From the NCBI RefSeq assembly GCF_013177735.1, contig NZ_WOEZ01000185.1, positions 111,478 to 175,477 on the forward strand: a DNA stretch of 64,000 nucleotides. The letters run 5' to 3'. The stretch comes from Paraburkholderia elongata. Its GTDB lineage: Bacteria; Pseudomonadota; Gammaproteobacteria; Burkholderiales; Burkholderiaceae. This document shows, one piece after another, positions 1-7,549 of the stretch (the stretch's first letter is position 1; each line of letters opens with the position of its first letter). The notes beneath the pieces were generated by a model. That model did no database searches. It saw nothing but the letters and a program-made list of their open reading frames with translations, and had not been told where the DNA came from. Made by a program: the position numbers and the translations under genes.

Positions 1-173
1 TCATAGACCGATGCAGTTGGAGCACCGAACGTTGTCATCACGCCCACATTGCCCGCTGGCACGGAAGCGAACGGCCAAAGGATGAAAAGCGCGATCAGCA
101 ATATAACGGCGCCGACTGCACCGACGATGATCTTGATACTTCCTTGCGGGACTTCTCTGGTTGCGGTAACCAT
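1..173 (-). CDS. SPFH/prohibitin-like membrane protein (N-terminal part, cut by window edge)
   Basis: Only the first 57 residues are inside the window. Residues 1-12 are polar, 13-38 form one hydrophobic membrane segment, and then comes VPAGNVGVMTTFG, which closely resembles the start of the SPFH (band 7/prohibitin) domain. In that family this sits just after a single membrane anchor, and the proteins form ring-like membrane scaffolds. The start is fixed by AGAAGGA just upstream of the ATG. It lies 107 bases downstream of the exonuclease on the same strand, so it is probably the next gene of the leftward early operon. Its role in this phage is unknown. Confidence 0.75.
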   Translation of the reverse strand, partial: MVTATREVPQGSIKIIVGAVGAVILLIALFILWPFASVPAGNVGVMTTFGAPTASVY

Positions 174-280
174 ACTATTTTCCTTCTGTGGTTGAAAAAA
201 TTAGAGGCTCCCACACCACCCAGCCTAGAGATCAACGCCAAAGGCTTCATCTATTCGGATGGGCGGGAGCCGGGAAGGGG

Positions 281-976
281 TTAGGCGGCTTCAGCGAACG
301 TCATGCGCCTGTACACACCGCGCGTGCGCTCAATATCGCCACCGCAGTATTTCGCCACCTCAGCGATACGTCCGGCCTTCACGAAATCCCACACAAGGGA
401 GCCGTCAATTTCCTCGCCGATCTCCGAGCCCTTCTGCTGCAATCCCATCGCTCCGACCAACTTGTCGAGTTTGACCGGGTTTTTAACGCCGCCCCAACGC
501 GCCATCGTGTCAAATACCTTGGCGTCGTCCCATGGCTTGGCAGAGAACGGGATGAATGGCGTAGGCTTCACGCCCAACATGACCGCGCGTTGAAACAGGA
601 AACGAAAGTCGAACTCCACGATGTTGTGACCGATGAACAGCGGACGGTCGCCAAGATTGACCGAGCATCGTTCATGGATCGCGTCAAATGCCTCGCGCAG
701 CATGTCGGCTTCTCGGTCGACCCACTCAGGCGACCAGATCATCAAGGGCTCCTCGCCGTTGAATGCGAGCCCGATGACGGCAACGTGACCAAGTGCGCCG
801 TCAAAGCTCGTCTTGCGCCACGCCTCTTCGACCGCAGCAGGCTTCTTCTCGGCCTCCCACGTGGCGATGGATTCCGCCTTGGTGATGTTGCCGGGGCAAC
901 TAACGCCCTTTGCGATCTGTTCACGGACGCCAGACAACTGGCTCGGGCAGGTTTCAATATCAAGATAAATTTCCAT
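281..976 (-). CDS. DEDD-family 3'-5' exonuclease
   Basis: The 231-residue protein shows the three exonuclease motifs: YLDIETCP near the N-terminus (Exo I, DxE), GHNIVEFDFRFL mid-protein (Exo II) and YCGGDIERTRGVY near the end (Exo III, Y/D type). These acidic residues bind the two metal ions that hydrolyse DNA from the 3' end. ATG at 976 is preferred because GAGGAAA lies just upstream; a longer in-frame start would run into the ATPase gene. It follows the RecA-like ATPase by a few bases, so both probably serve phage recombination or repair. Confidence 0.85.
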   Translation of the reverse strand: MEIYLDIETCPSQLSGVREQIAKGVSCPGNITKAESIATWEAEKKPAAVEEAWRKTSFDGALGHVAVIGLAFNGEEPLMIWSPEWVDREADMLREAFDAIHERCSVNLGDRPLFIGHNIVEFDFRFLFQRAVMLGVKPTPFIPFSAKPWDDAKVFDTMARWGGVKNPVKLDKLVGAMGLQQKGSEIGEEIDGSLVWDFVKAGRIAEVAKYCGGDIERTRGVYRRMTFAEAA

Positions 977-983
977 GGTTTCC

Positions 984-1916
984 TCAGTAGGGAATATCTT
1001 CGTCTTCGAATTCGGGTTGCGGCTGCTCAAGTTGCTTCTTGCGCTTGTCTTTAGCCGCAACAAAGGCGTCCTCGGATAGCTTGTCTTTGCGCTCGCGTGC
1101 CAACTTCACGGCGGCCTTATATTCGGCGACCAGTGATTCCATGTCGGCGGCACTTTCAATCGCGGCCTGCCAGTCGGCCAACTCCTGAGCGGTCACTCCT
1201 TCTGGGGCGGGTTCGGCTCCGCTCTCCAGCCACTCGCGCAGCATCACGCCGGTTGCTTCGCTGATCTTGAACGGATCGCGGTCCATGAACAGACCAGTGC
1301 GATCCTTCGACGTTTGCACAAAGTGCGTGTCATGCACCACATCGAGAACAACCGTCATTTCGTACTCGAAGCCGTCGCGCTGCTCTGCCTTCATGCCGAG
1401 CTTCACGACCTGTTTCTTGCCGTTCTGCCCTTCTGTCTGCGCCGTTTCGGTCTTACTGCGCATCGTGATAATCACGTGCATGGGAGATCGCTGGATAGCG
1501 TCGATGAATGCCCGATGGCGAGGCGTGATATCGCTCCATGCGGACCATGAATTTCCCTTGTATCGGGCCTTGGCGATCTCGTCGACCAACTCCAGACACC
1601 CGCCGACACCGGACCATTCATGCGTGGTGGAATCGATAATCAGAACGTCATACCCACCTTGCTCGGCTTCACGCATCGCCTTGATGAAGTTCTCCGGCGC
1701 GTACGGCGGATCAAGGTCTTGCGAGTCGAACTCGACGTCATACTTGCGGTTGTCCGCGTACAGCGACGCCGAACCCTTTTCGGTGTCAATCACCGCGATC
1801 TTTCCGCCCAATCCTTTGGCTATCAGCAGTGCTCCAAGGGTCTTGCCAGATCCGCTCGGGCCGGTTATGCCGAGGCGAAGTTTCGATTTTTTGCGTACCG
1901 CTTTCGTGAATGCCAT
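984..1916 (-). CDS. RecA-fold ATPase, Sak4-like recombination protein
   Basis: A 310-residue P-loop ATPase. Walker A is GPSGSGKT at residues 19-26 and a Walker B-like strand is DVLIIDSTTHEW. Size, motif spacing and the exonuclease neighbour fit phage Sak4-type single-strand-annealing or RecA-like ATPases, which load onto DNA for homologous recombination. The C-terminal third is charged and helical and ends in an acidic tail (PEFEDEDIPY), a feature common in proteins that contact SSB or other partners. ATG at 1916 has AAGGAG seven bases upstream. The Sak4 label is by resemblance; other AAA/RecA subfamilies are possible. Confidence 0.75.
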   Translation of the reverse strand: MAFTKAVRKKSKLRLGITGPSGSGKTLGALLIAKGLGGKIAVIDTEKGSASLYADNRKYDVEFDSQDLDPPYAPENFIKAMREAEQGGYDVLIIDSTTHEWSGVGGCLELVDEIAKARYKGNSWSAWSDITPRHRAFIDAIQRSPMHVIITMRSKTETAQTEGQNGKKQVVKLGMKAEQRDGFEYEMTVVLDVVHDTHFVQTSKDRTGLFMDRDPFKISEATGVMLREWLESGAEPAPEGVTAQELADWQAAIESAADMESLVAEYKAAVKLARERKDKLSEDAFVAAKDKRKKQLEQPQPEFEDEDIPY

Positions 1917-2046
1917 TTTGATTCTCCTTGCTGGGCGCACTGGCTATCCCTTGCTGCGTCCCAAACATTGGTTGATGTGTCTCGTACCACTCCATAGCCT
2001 CTAGGGCTTCCTGCATTTCCCATCCGGGACCATCGTCGTCAGTCAC
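1786..2046 (-). CDS. small early protein overlapping the ATPase gene by about 130 bases
   Basis: An 86-residue frame whose ATG overlaps the stop of the upstream coiled-coil gene (ATGA), the pattern used throughout this operon. The first 43 residues (MTDDDGPGWEMQEALEAMEWYE...) fill what would otherwise be a gap and look like a real acidic phage peptide. The rest reads out of frame through the start of the ATPase gene and has low-complexity shadow-like composition. Either the overlap is genuine or an ancestral stop was lost. Function unknown. Confidence 0.5.
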   Translation of the reverse strand: MTDDDGPGWEMQEALEAMEWYETHQPMFGTQQGIASAPSKENQNGIHESGTQKIETSPRHNRPERIWQDPWSTADSQRIGRKDRGD

Positions 2047-3440
2047 GCTGCCTTCTCCTCGGGCGCCTTAAACGCCGCCGCATTGAATTTTTCGAGCCAG
2101 CCGACAACGACAAGCGGCTTCACATCGAAGATATCCGCCAGCCTTGTGACGATTGCCTCGTCACCCGGGCCGTTCTTCTCGAACTGCACGCGGACTCGGC
2201 GGATCTGTTCGCGCTCTGCTGCGTCTTTCTCCGCTTGTAGACGTGCGGCCTCTGCTGCTTCCGCTTCGGCGACGCGCTGGGCTTCGATTGCTGCGGCGCG
2301 TTCGGCTTCCTCGCGCTGGCGACGGGCTTCGACGTCCTCGGCCTCTTTCCGCTCGGCATCGACCAACAGTCGGCGAATCTCCGCAACCGCAGTCGTCTTG
2401 GCACTTTCCGCTGAACTGGCCAGAATACCGAACCGCTCCGCATCGATCTCCCACGCCTCAGTCTCAGCCAGCGTCTCGCGGATGCATTCGATGGTTCCAC
2501 CCTTGCGCACGCCCAAGCGGCCTGACTGGGCGATGATTACCTGCTGCTGGATGCCCTGAATCTCGGACATGGCAGCAGCCATCTTGTCGGCGGCTTCCTG
2601 CTGGGCACGCAAACTCGCCTGTTCTGCCTCATGTTGGGCCAGCCACGCTGCGTTGGCAGCTTCGCGTTCCGCAGCCATCCGGCGTTCGTGCGCTTCCTGC
2701 TCTGCCAGCATCGCCGCTTGCGCCTTGGCTCGGGCAATCCGCTCTTCGTCGGCGATACGTTGGCGCTCAAGTGCTGCCACCCGATCACGTTCAGCCGCTT
2801 CGGCGCGTTCGCGGGCCAACGTCTCCCGTTCAGCCTCCAAGGCTGCCTGTTGAAATTCATGCAGGCGCATTGCTTCCTGCATCTCCCGCAACTTCTTGAC
2901 GGCGTGGTCGCGCTCAACCTGACCTTCGCCGGCAAACTCCTGATAGTCCTCCAGCGAAATCACCGTTTCTGACAAATGATCCGCAGCCGCGCCGATTTCA
3001 GCGGAAGACTGACCCACCATCGAAGCGGGCATGTTGCGCATCCCGTCGATCACGGCGCGGATTGCATCAACCCGGGCTTTCTCGACCGCCAACTTCTCCA
3101 GCCGCTCAGCCTCGCGCTCCGCATCAAACGTATCGCGCAGGTTCTGCAAGCGACGTTCTTCGTCAGCCGTAATCGCTGTCAGCCGGTCAACCTCCTGAAT
3201 CACGGCCTTCGAGAACTTGGTCGCATCGTCCCGAGCATCCTTGCCAGCCTTCTCGATGGCAATGCGGGCGTTTTTGAGCGTCATGTACGCGGCGTGCGCC
3301 TGCTCACGGCCTGCCGGGTTGACGATCTTCGTGATGTCGGCGTACTTGGTCGACAACTCGATCAAGGCTTTTTCGTGCTCGGCGGTGCCTAGCGCGACTG
3401 CAGCGCGCTCCGGCACGGTCAGTTCTGTGGATTCGGTCAT
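2043..3440 (-). CDS. long coiled-coil phage protein
   Basis: A 465-residue protein dominated by heptad-rich, Ala/Glu/Arg-rich helix (about residues 80-290 and 345-410), with a globular N-terminus (KALIELSTKYADITKIVNPAGREQ) and a C-terminal piece ending FDVKPLVVVGWLEKFNAAAF. Similar proteins are common next to phage recombination genes, but I know of no demonstrated function. GGAGGG lies ten bases before the ATG. Its stop overlaps the start of the next small gene, so it is translationally coupled with the recombination genes downstream. Confidence 0.7.
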   Translation of the reverse strand: MTESTELTVPERAAVALGTAEHEKALIELSTKYADITKIVNPAGREQAHAAYMTLKNARIAIEKAGKDARDDATKFSKAVIQEVDRLTAITADEERRLQNLRDTFDAEREAERLEKLAVEKARVDAIRAVIDGMRNMPASMVGQSSAEIGAAADHLSETVISLEDYQEFAGEGQVERDHAVKKLREMQEAMRLHEFQQAALEAERETLARERAEAAERDRVAALERQRIADEERIARAKAQAAMLAEQEAHERRMAAEREAANAAWLAQHEAEQASLRAQQEAADKMAAAMSEIQGIQQQVIIAQSGRLGVRKGGTIECIRETLAETEAWEIDAERFGILASSAESAKTTAVAEIRRLLVDAERKEAEDVEARRQREEAERAAAIEAQRVAEAEAAEAARLQAEKDAAEREQIRRVRVQFEKNGPGDEAIVTRLADIFDVKPLVVVGWLEKFNAAAFKAPEEKAA

Positions 3441-3631
3441 GCCGCCCTCCGTTCAGGTGGAAGCGCAGCAAACCGCGCCTCGTAGTTTTCGAAATAGCCC
3501 GCGAATGTCTCGCGCAGCTTTACCTTGTTGACGGCGTCCGCTGCGTAATAGCAATCCGCGAGCGCTCTAACGAAACTGCCGCCCTGAATCTCCATCATGT
3601 GCAGGGCGTCGTCATAGATTTGTTGGCTCAC
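3437..3631 (-). CDS. small conserved-looking early protein
   Basis: 64 residues, starting with GTG that overlaps the preceding stop (GTGA); its own stop overlaps the ATG of the coiled-coil gene. The sequence (MMEIQGGSFVRALADCYYAA) is helical and mildly acidic and resembles a small protein seen in other beta-proteobacterial phages. No catalytic motif or membrane segment. Function unknown. Confidence 0.65.
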   Translation of the reverse strand: MSQQIYDDALHMMEIQGGSFVRALADCYYAADAVNKVKLRETFAGYFENYEARFAALPPERRAA

Positions 3632-3789
3632 GTCGCTCCCCTAACCGAAAGCAGTTGAAGCCGCAGCGCCGCCGTGTTATCCCGATCCGCCTTGTCGGCC
3701 ATGCAGAGCGTGACAAAGGCTGCGAGGATCATTCCGGCGAGCGAGACACGCGGGTGCCGTCGATAGAAATTGTCGAATTTGCGAATCAC
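3628..3789 (-). CDS. very small single-span membrane protein
   Basis: A 53-residue gene starting at a GTG fused to the upstream stop (GTGA) and ending in a stop fused to the next GTG. Both junctions keep the operon's overlap pattern, which is the main support. After a basic N-terminus (VIRKFDNFYRRHPR) there is one hydrophobic stretch (VSLAGMILAAFVTLCMA), giving a likely N-in membrane helix, then a short charged tail. Function unknown. Confidence 0.6.
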   Translation of the reverse strand: MIRKFDNFYRRHPRVSLAGMILAAFVTLCMADKADRDNTAALRLQLLSVRGAT

Positions 3790-3962
3790 TTCGCCCTCTC
3801 CCCATACGGCACCGCACGCCGCTGAACCCGGTTAGCTGGCGCCAACAAATACTTGTCACCCAGCGCTTCAATGGCCCGCTCGCGGCGTTCTTCAATGCTG
3901 TCTACGTACTCAGCCATCTGTTTGAGTGCGGCTTTGCGTTGTGCTTCGAATGCGTCGATCAT
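3786..3962 (-). CDS. small charged helical early protein
   Basis: 58 residues beginning MIDAFEAQRKAALKQMAEYV. ATG at 3962 is chosen because GAGGAG precedes it by six bases and it overlaps the upstream stop as ATGA; an ATG 15 bases earlier lacks a ribosome site. The N-terminal half is an amphipathic helix and the C-terminus is basic (NRVQRRAVPYGERAK). Function unknown. Confidence 0.6.
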   Translation of the reverse strand: MIDAFEAQRKAALKQMAEYVDSIEERRERAIEALGDKYLLAPANRVQRRAVPYGERAK

Positions 3963-4234
3963 TTCGGCTCCTCGCATTGTTTGAGCGCAAGCATCAGCAT
4001 CCCGCCCACCATATGCTGGCTGTGGGCAATGTTTGCGCTCAGGTCATCACTGACCATCTTCGGGATCGGCCCCGCCATTTCATTGATAAACTCGGCGACC
4101 CATTCAAGACGACCGGCGAGGCGATCCATGTTGACTTCGCGCAATACCATCGCGACGTCTTCGATGTTGCGAGTCGCGTTCATGATCTTGTGCGCTCGCG
4201 CCATAATGCTTAGATGCTCGTCTGTATCGAACAT
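3959..4234 (-). CDS. small early protein
   Basis: 91 residues starting MFDTDEHLSIMARAHKIMNA. GGAGGG before the ATG supports this start over an upstream ATG inside the previous gene. The sequence is mostly helical and Met-rich, with no cysteine cluster and no membrane span. It is coupled by ATGA overlap to the next gene. Function unknown. Confidence 0.65.
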   Translation of the reverse strand: MFDTDEHLSIMARAHKIMNATRNIEDVAMVLREVNMDRLAGRLEWVAEFINEMAGPIPKMVSDDLSANIAHSQHMVGGMLMLALKQCEEPK

Positions 4235-4235
4235 G

Positions 4236-4442
4236 TCACCCTCCACATAAAACGTCGAATAGCCGATCACCAAAGAACCCAACCATCACCAGCGTCGCCA
4301 ATCCCGCACCCGACAGGAAAATCAATACGCCGATAGCTAGGTCATCGGTGATATCAGGGTGACGGATTGGCTCGCGATTGATGCCGGCGACGTTTCGGAC
4401 TACGCGGCCAGAGAGGCGACGTAGGAAATAGGGTCTTGTCAT
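4236..4442 (-). CDS. small membrane protein
   Basis: 68 residues: a basic N-terminal third (MTRPYFLRRLSGRVVRNVAG), then a hydrophobic span (LAIGVLIFLSGAGLATLVMVGFF) near residues 34-56 and a short tail. This predicts one transmembrane helix with the basic end in the cytoplasm. It sits tightly between two other small genes of the operon. Role unknown. Confidence 0.6.
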   Translation of the reverse strand: MTRPYFLRRLSGRVVRNVAGINREPIRHPDITDDLAIGVLIFLSGAGLATLVMVGFFGDRLFDVLCGG

Positions 4443-4450
4443 GATCAGTC

Positions 4451-4873
4451 TCAGTCGGTGTAAGCGATGTACTTGAACTTGCCGCCGCCGAAGTAATCGA
4501 ACCGGCCGCCAAAGGTGCCGCGTACTTTTTCCTCGACCTCTGCGCGCGTCATGTCAGGCGGGTAGACGCCTTCCTTAATCATCGAAGCGTTAGAGTGCGG
4601 CTTGCTGTGCCAATCGAGCTTGGTAGGATCAAGCGGGCGCGGACGCCATGCTTCATACACAAACGACTTCGTGTTCGTCGTCACCACATAGTCGTTAATG
4701 ATTTCCTCTCTCGCTTCCCAGTCGCACTCCGGGCAATGGAGATACGTGCTTATGCATGCGCTGCATGGCGGAGAAATGTGGCAAGAGCAGTTGTCAGGCT
4801 TTGTGAACTCGATTCGACCATCGCAGCCTTCTCGCCCGCACACCTCGCCTTCTTCATGGCCGATAGCGCTCAT
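4451..4873 (-). CDS. zinc-ribbon-like phage protein
   Basis: 140 residues. The N-terminal half carries paired cysteines (VCGREGCDG, CSCHISPPCSAC, HCPECDW) that could build one or two zinc sites; the C-terminal half is a small mixed domain (MTRAEVEEKVRGTFGGRFDYF). The ATG at 4873 overlaps the upstream stop (ATGA), which decides against a longer upstream start. Such zinc proteins in phage early operons are often DNA- or protein-binding, but nothing shows a specific role. Confidence 0.65.
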   Translation of the reverse strand: MSAIGHEEGEVCGREGCDGRIEFTKPDNCSCHISPPCSACISTYLHCPECDWEAREEIINDYVVTTNTKSFVYEAWRPRPLDPTKLDWHSKPHSNASMIKEGVYPPDMTRAEVEEKVRGTFGGRFDYFGGGKFKYIAYTD

Positions 4874-5073
4874 CGCAACACCCCAAAAATACGATCGAAA
4901 AGTGTGTCGACTTCGCGCAGGCATTTATCGTCGCGGAATGCCTCGAAGTCTTCCCATTCGGCTGCGCGCTCGTATTCCGTTAGCGGCTCGACCGGATCAA
5001 ACGATTCTTCCTGCCTCTTGCGGTCCAGGCGCTCGAATTCGAGCCAAGCTCGCTGGTTTGCGTGCTGTCCCAT
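4870..5073 (-). CDS. small acidic early protein
   Basis: 67 residues from MGQHANQRAWLEFERLDRKR, rich in Glu, Asp and Arg and predicted helical. ATG at 5073 is preferred because GGAG lies eight bases upstream. The stop overlaps the start of the zinc-ribbon gene. About 170 bases between this gene and the one at 5242 hold no ORF I can support. Function unknown. Confidence 0.6.
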   Translation of the reverse strand: MGQHANQRAWLEFERLDRKRQEESFDPVEPLTEYERAAEWEDFEAFRDDKCLREVDTLFDRIFGVLR

Positions 5074-5241
5074 GATTTGCACTCCGTAATGTTTTTGAAG
5101 GTTTCTCGCCTTCAGCGGATGACGCTGCGACACAGGCTATCGGTGTAGTCGTCGCAAGGCTAGCCAGGCACTCACGGGCTCCGGTTAAGGCGCAGTGCCA
5201 TCCGTTGAAGGCCCCGGTTTAAGCGCCGGGTCCGCTCTAAA

Positions 5242-5382
5242 TCACTGCCACCACTCGTGGCCTTCGCCCTGGCAATGGTCACACTCCATCAGGCCATCGC
5301 TGAAGTCATCGCGACCAGATCCGCCGCACTTCGGACAGAAGCCACCATTTGCGGGCTCGTCGAGGTCTTCGTCATCGTCCAT
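5242..5382 (-). CDS. DnaJ-type zinc-finger mini-protein
   Basis: 46 residues: an acidic leader (MDDDEDLDEPANGG), then CPKCGGSG and CDHCQGEG, the CxxCxGxG repeats that form the zinc site of DnaJ-like chaperones. Only one zinc site is present and there is no J domain. It starts immediately after the stop of the upstream gene without a clear ribosome site, so translation is probably coupled. Stand-alone fingers of this kind are common in phages and unassigned. Confidence 0.65.
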   Translation of the reverse strand: MDDDEDLDEPANGGFCPKCGGSGRDDFSDGLMECDHCQGEGHEWWQ

Positions 5383-5383
5383 G

Positions 5384-5761
5384 TCAGTCGTACCAGCCGG
5401 AGCGCTCAAGTTCCTCTTCGGCCTCCTCGTTCTGTCGCCGGATGCATGCGCCGCACACGTCATACAGCCGGCCATACGAGCCTTCCTCGTAGTCGCGGCG
5501 CGGGCGCAAGTCGGTCGCCTGCCGTCCGCACCAGTCACAGACACCGGTCGCGCGCTCGGCGGCCGTCTCGGCCATTTCGCGCTTATAGGCGGCGTGGCAC
5601 TCGTCGCACATGTCGATCAACTCGCAGCCGAACGAGTCGGTTTCACCCTGCACGCGGTGCATTGCTGGGCGGTCGGAATGGTCATCGCACATCACGCCAT
5701 CTGGCACGGCATGGTGCGCGCCAGGTAGCGTGCTTATCGGTCCAGTAACTTCAGCCATCAT
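5384..5761 (-). CDS. cysteine-rich early protein with zinc-binding pairs
   Basis: 125 residues with CDECH, CDWCG and CGAC motifs spread over the second half, consistent with two zinc knuckles, and an acidic C-terminus (EEAEEELERSGWYD). GGGAG upstream supports initiation at the tandem ATGs at 5761/5758. It lies between the tiny membrane gene and the DnaJ-like finger. Function unknown; nucleic-acid or protein binding is plausible. Confidence 0.6.
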   Translation of the reverse strand: MMAEVTGPISTLPGAHHAVPDGVMCDDHSDRPAMHRVQGETDSFGCELIDMCDECHAAYKREMAETAAERATGVCDWCGRQATDLRPRRDYEEGSYGRLYDVCGACIRRQNEEAEEELERSGWYD

Positions 5762-5901
5762 TGCTCCCTCAATCGTTTAATCCCGCGTTGCTCGATTTCA
5801 TCCCTGCGATCCGTGAGGGCGGCAGCCTTAAGCATCGGCCAGACAACGACCGCCATCGCCAGGGCGAACAGGCCGTAGATCGTGAAAATGGTTGAGATCA
5901 T
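5758..5901 (-). CDS. 47-residue single-span membrane protein
   Basis: Starts at an ATG fused to the upstream stop (ATGA) and ends in a stop overlapping the next start. Residues 2-25 (ISTIFTIYGLFALAMAVVVWP) form one hydrophobic helix, followed by a charged tail (TDRRDEIEQRGIKRLREQ). The double overlap and the ideal span support a real gene. No recognised family. Confidence 0.6.
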   Translation of the reverse strand: MISTIFTIYGLFALAMAVVVWPMLKAAALTDRRDEIEQRGIKRLREQ

Positions 5902-6218
5902 GGCTGGCCCTTCGCGTGTTCGCGCAGCCTCGCCTCAATCGAAGCGATGTGCTGTCTCATGGAATCCACGCGGGCTGCGTATAGTTTCTTGACGCCCAGC
6001 ATCACCATTTCAGTTCCGCGAATCGCGATGGCAGCGTAGTTGCGTCCATGGTCGATTTCTGCGAGGCCGAAAGAACGCCCCTTCTCGCCGATCCGAACGT
6101 GGACCGTCTGCTGATGGCCGCTCAGGTTCAGCAGCGACGCTTCATATTCCAGCATGTCTAGATCGGAACGCGCCTTGTCAAGCGCCTCGGCCAATTTCAC
6201 GATGTTCTGTGTGTTCAT
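5898..6218 (-). CDS. small early protein with coiled-coil ends
   Basis: 106 residues from MNTQNIVKLAEALDKARSD, with GAGGA before the ATG. Helical segments flank a central beta-rich part (TVHVRIGEKGRSFGLAEI). The Arg/Lys pattern of the last 30 residues suggests a coiled coil. No recognised domain. Coupled by ATGA overlap to the small membrane gene. Confidence 0.6.
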   Translation of the reverse strand: MNTQNIVKLAEALDKARSDLDMLEYEASLLNLSGHQQTVHVRIGEKGRSFGLAEIDHGRNYAAIAIRGTEMVMLGVKKLYAARVDSMRQHIASIEARLREHAKGQP

Positions 6219-6225
6219 TTCATCC

Positions 6226-6435
6226 TCAGCAAATAATCAACCCTTCAGCCTCGGCCGCCGCAGTGCGCTTTGCCGATTCCCAGCAAGGTTCGCAGCTGGC
6301 AAGCGACAGTGACCAGCTGGGCCAATAGGATTTACAGGAACGCGCTTCGACACCCTCGCGCAATGTCTTGCACTCATCGCACAGGTCCAGAACACGCACC
6401 GTCATCTGGCGATTGCGGAATTGGTCATCAGTCAC
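6226..6435 (-). CDS. cysteine-pair mini-protein
   Basis: 69 residues with CDECK and CEPCW pairs about 35 residues apart, enough for one zinc site. Its ATG overlaps the stop of the upstream gene. The spacing resembles short phage zinc ribbons of unknown role. No membrane segment. Confidence 0.6.
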   Translation of the reverse strand: MTDDQFRNRQMTVRVLDLCDECKTLREGVEARSCKSYWPSWSLSLASCEPCWESAKRTAAAEAEGLIIC

Positions 6436-6641
6436 GGCAAAACCCTCCCAGTAGCCGCCTGCACAAACTCACGCATGATTTCCAGTGCAAGCGATTCATT
6501 ACCGACATACAGAGCGTCAAAGATGCGAGGAATGGTGGTTTCGTCAGCGCCGACCGGCTTCAATCCGCGACGAACGATTTCCTGCTCAAGCTCGCACGTC
6601 TCGAAATCCATCAGGTCAACGTCTACGTGGACGTATGGCAT
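6432..6641 (-). CDS. small early protein
   Basis: 69 residues from MPYVHVDVDLMDFETCELEQ. GAGGGAG upstream decides the start; a longer upstream frame has no ribosome site and reads through another gene. The N-terminus is acidic and beta-like, the rest helical. Similar short proteins occur in other phages. Function unknown. Confidence 0.65.
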   Translation of the reverse strand: MPYVHVDVDLMDFETCELEQEIVRRGLKPVGADETTIPRIFDALYVGNESLALEIMREFVQAATGRVLP

Positions 6642-6648
6642 CGCTCCC

Positions 6649-6789
6649 TCACTGCAAACAAACCTGGCTGTAATCGACACTGCGGACCAGAATCGAGTTG
6701 ACGTACTGGTCGTAGTGATTGGCAAAACGCAGGATGTAATTGCTGATCTTCGGGGCATAGGCCCGGAAGCCGTAATCGCTGTAGAACAT
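6649..6789 (-). CDS. 46-residue early protein
   Basis: A short gene (MFYSDYGFRAYAPKISNYI...) with AGGAGA placed correctly before its ATG and ending a few bases before the next gene's ribosome site. It is aromatic-rich and moderately polar, with no membrane helix. It fills the gap between 6641 and 6790. Function unknown. Confidence 0.6.
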   Translation of the reverse strand: MFYSDYGFRAYAPKISNYILRFANHYDQYVNSILVRSVDYSQVCLQ

Positions 6790-7549
6790 GATGGTCTCCT
6801 GAAGGAGTACTAATCGCGCCACATAAAGCAGCGCTCCGGGTAATCTTTGGTGCAGTGTTTACGGAGGCGCGCTGTGCTATGCAGGGAGCTATCTACTGGT
6901 GTTTCCTGCCGTAAGAACCGGGGCTAATATCCACCGGGCCAGCAGGCCTTACGCCGATTTACTATGCGGGGAACACAACACGCTTTCGTGAAAACTGCCT
7001 CTTCGGACCCGTCCGGCTACACCCAACTTGGCTGGCTCCGGCTCAGGTCCGTGTTACCCCGCAACGATCACCCGAATCCTGTTCCGGCGACTGTTGCGGT
7101 TGCCCCGATTACTACGCGATCGGCGGCCCCTCCTTGGTTCGCGCCCCTTGCGGGGAATGGTTGCGTTGTTCTGCTTTCTCGCGTCGACCATGACGACAAC
7201 GGCTCGACAGATATCTCCGGTGTTCTGGCCTTACGTGTCGTGCGCTATAACAGTGATAAAGAACCTCTTGCCCTACCAGGCGACGCCATGCGCCTGTGTT
7301 CCTCTACTGCGGCACTTCTACTGCTCTGGTGGTATGGGGCCAGTGCTGATCTCTGGCTTGCTGGATGGCACTAAACCAGCCCTTGTACGCGTCTACTATC
7401 CGTATCTACCATCTATGTCCGCTCGGTCTGCAACTCCATACATGCACAGCAGCCGGATTCATCTCGGTGCGCATCAGCCTGCGCATTCCCATCCCATCAG
7501 AACAGTTACAGCCCGTAGCCGCGATACTCTGCGGCGTTGGTTTCGACCT
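6790..7549. other. 760-base stretch without a confident gene
   Basis: Neighbours on both sides read leftward, but this stretch is broken by stops on the minus strand, and the plus-strand open frames have no ribosome site and run against the operon. The only minus-strand candidate I would keep is 7054-7191. The stretch may be a decayed gene, a long leader or RNA-coding DNA. Confidence 0.5.
7054..7191 (-). CDS. candidate 45-residue arginine-rich peptide
   Basis: ATG at 7191 opens a 45-codon frame whose centre is REPRRGRRSRSNRGNRNSRR, strikingly basic and nucleic-acid-binding-like. Arginine-rich peptides of this size act in some phages as RNA-binding antiterminators, but there is no good ribosome site and high GC favours chance Arg runs. 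Retained as a weak candidate only. Confidence 0.25.
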   Translation of the reverse strand: MVDARKQNNATIPRKGREPRRGRRSRSNRGNRNSRRNRIRVIVAG

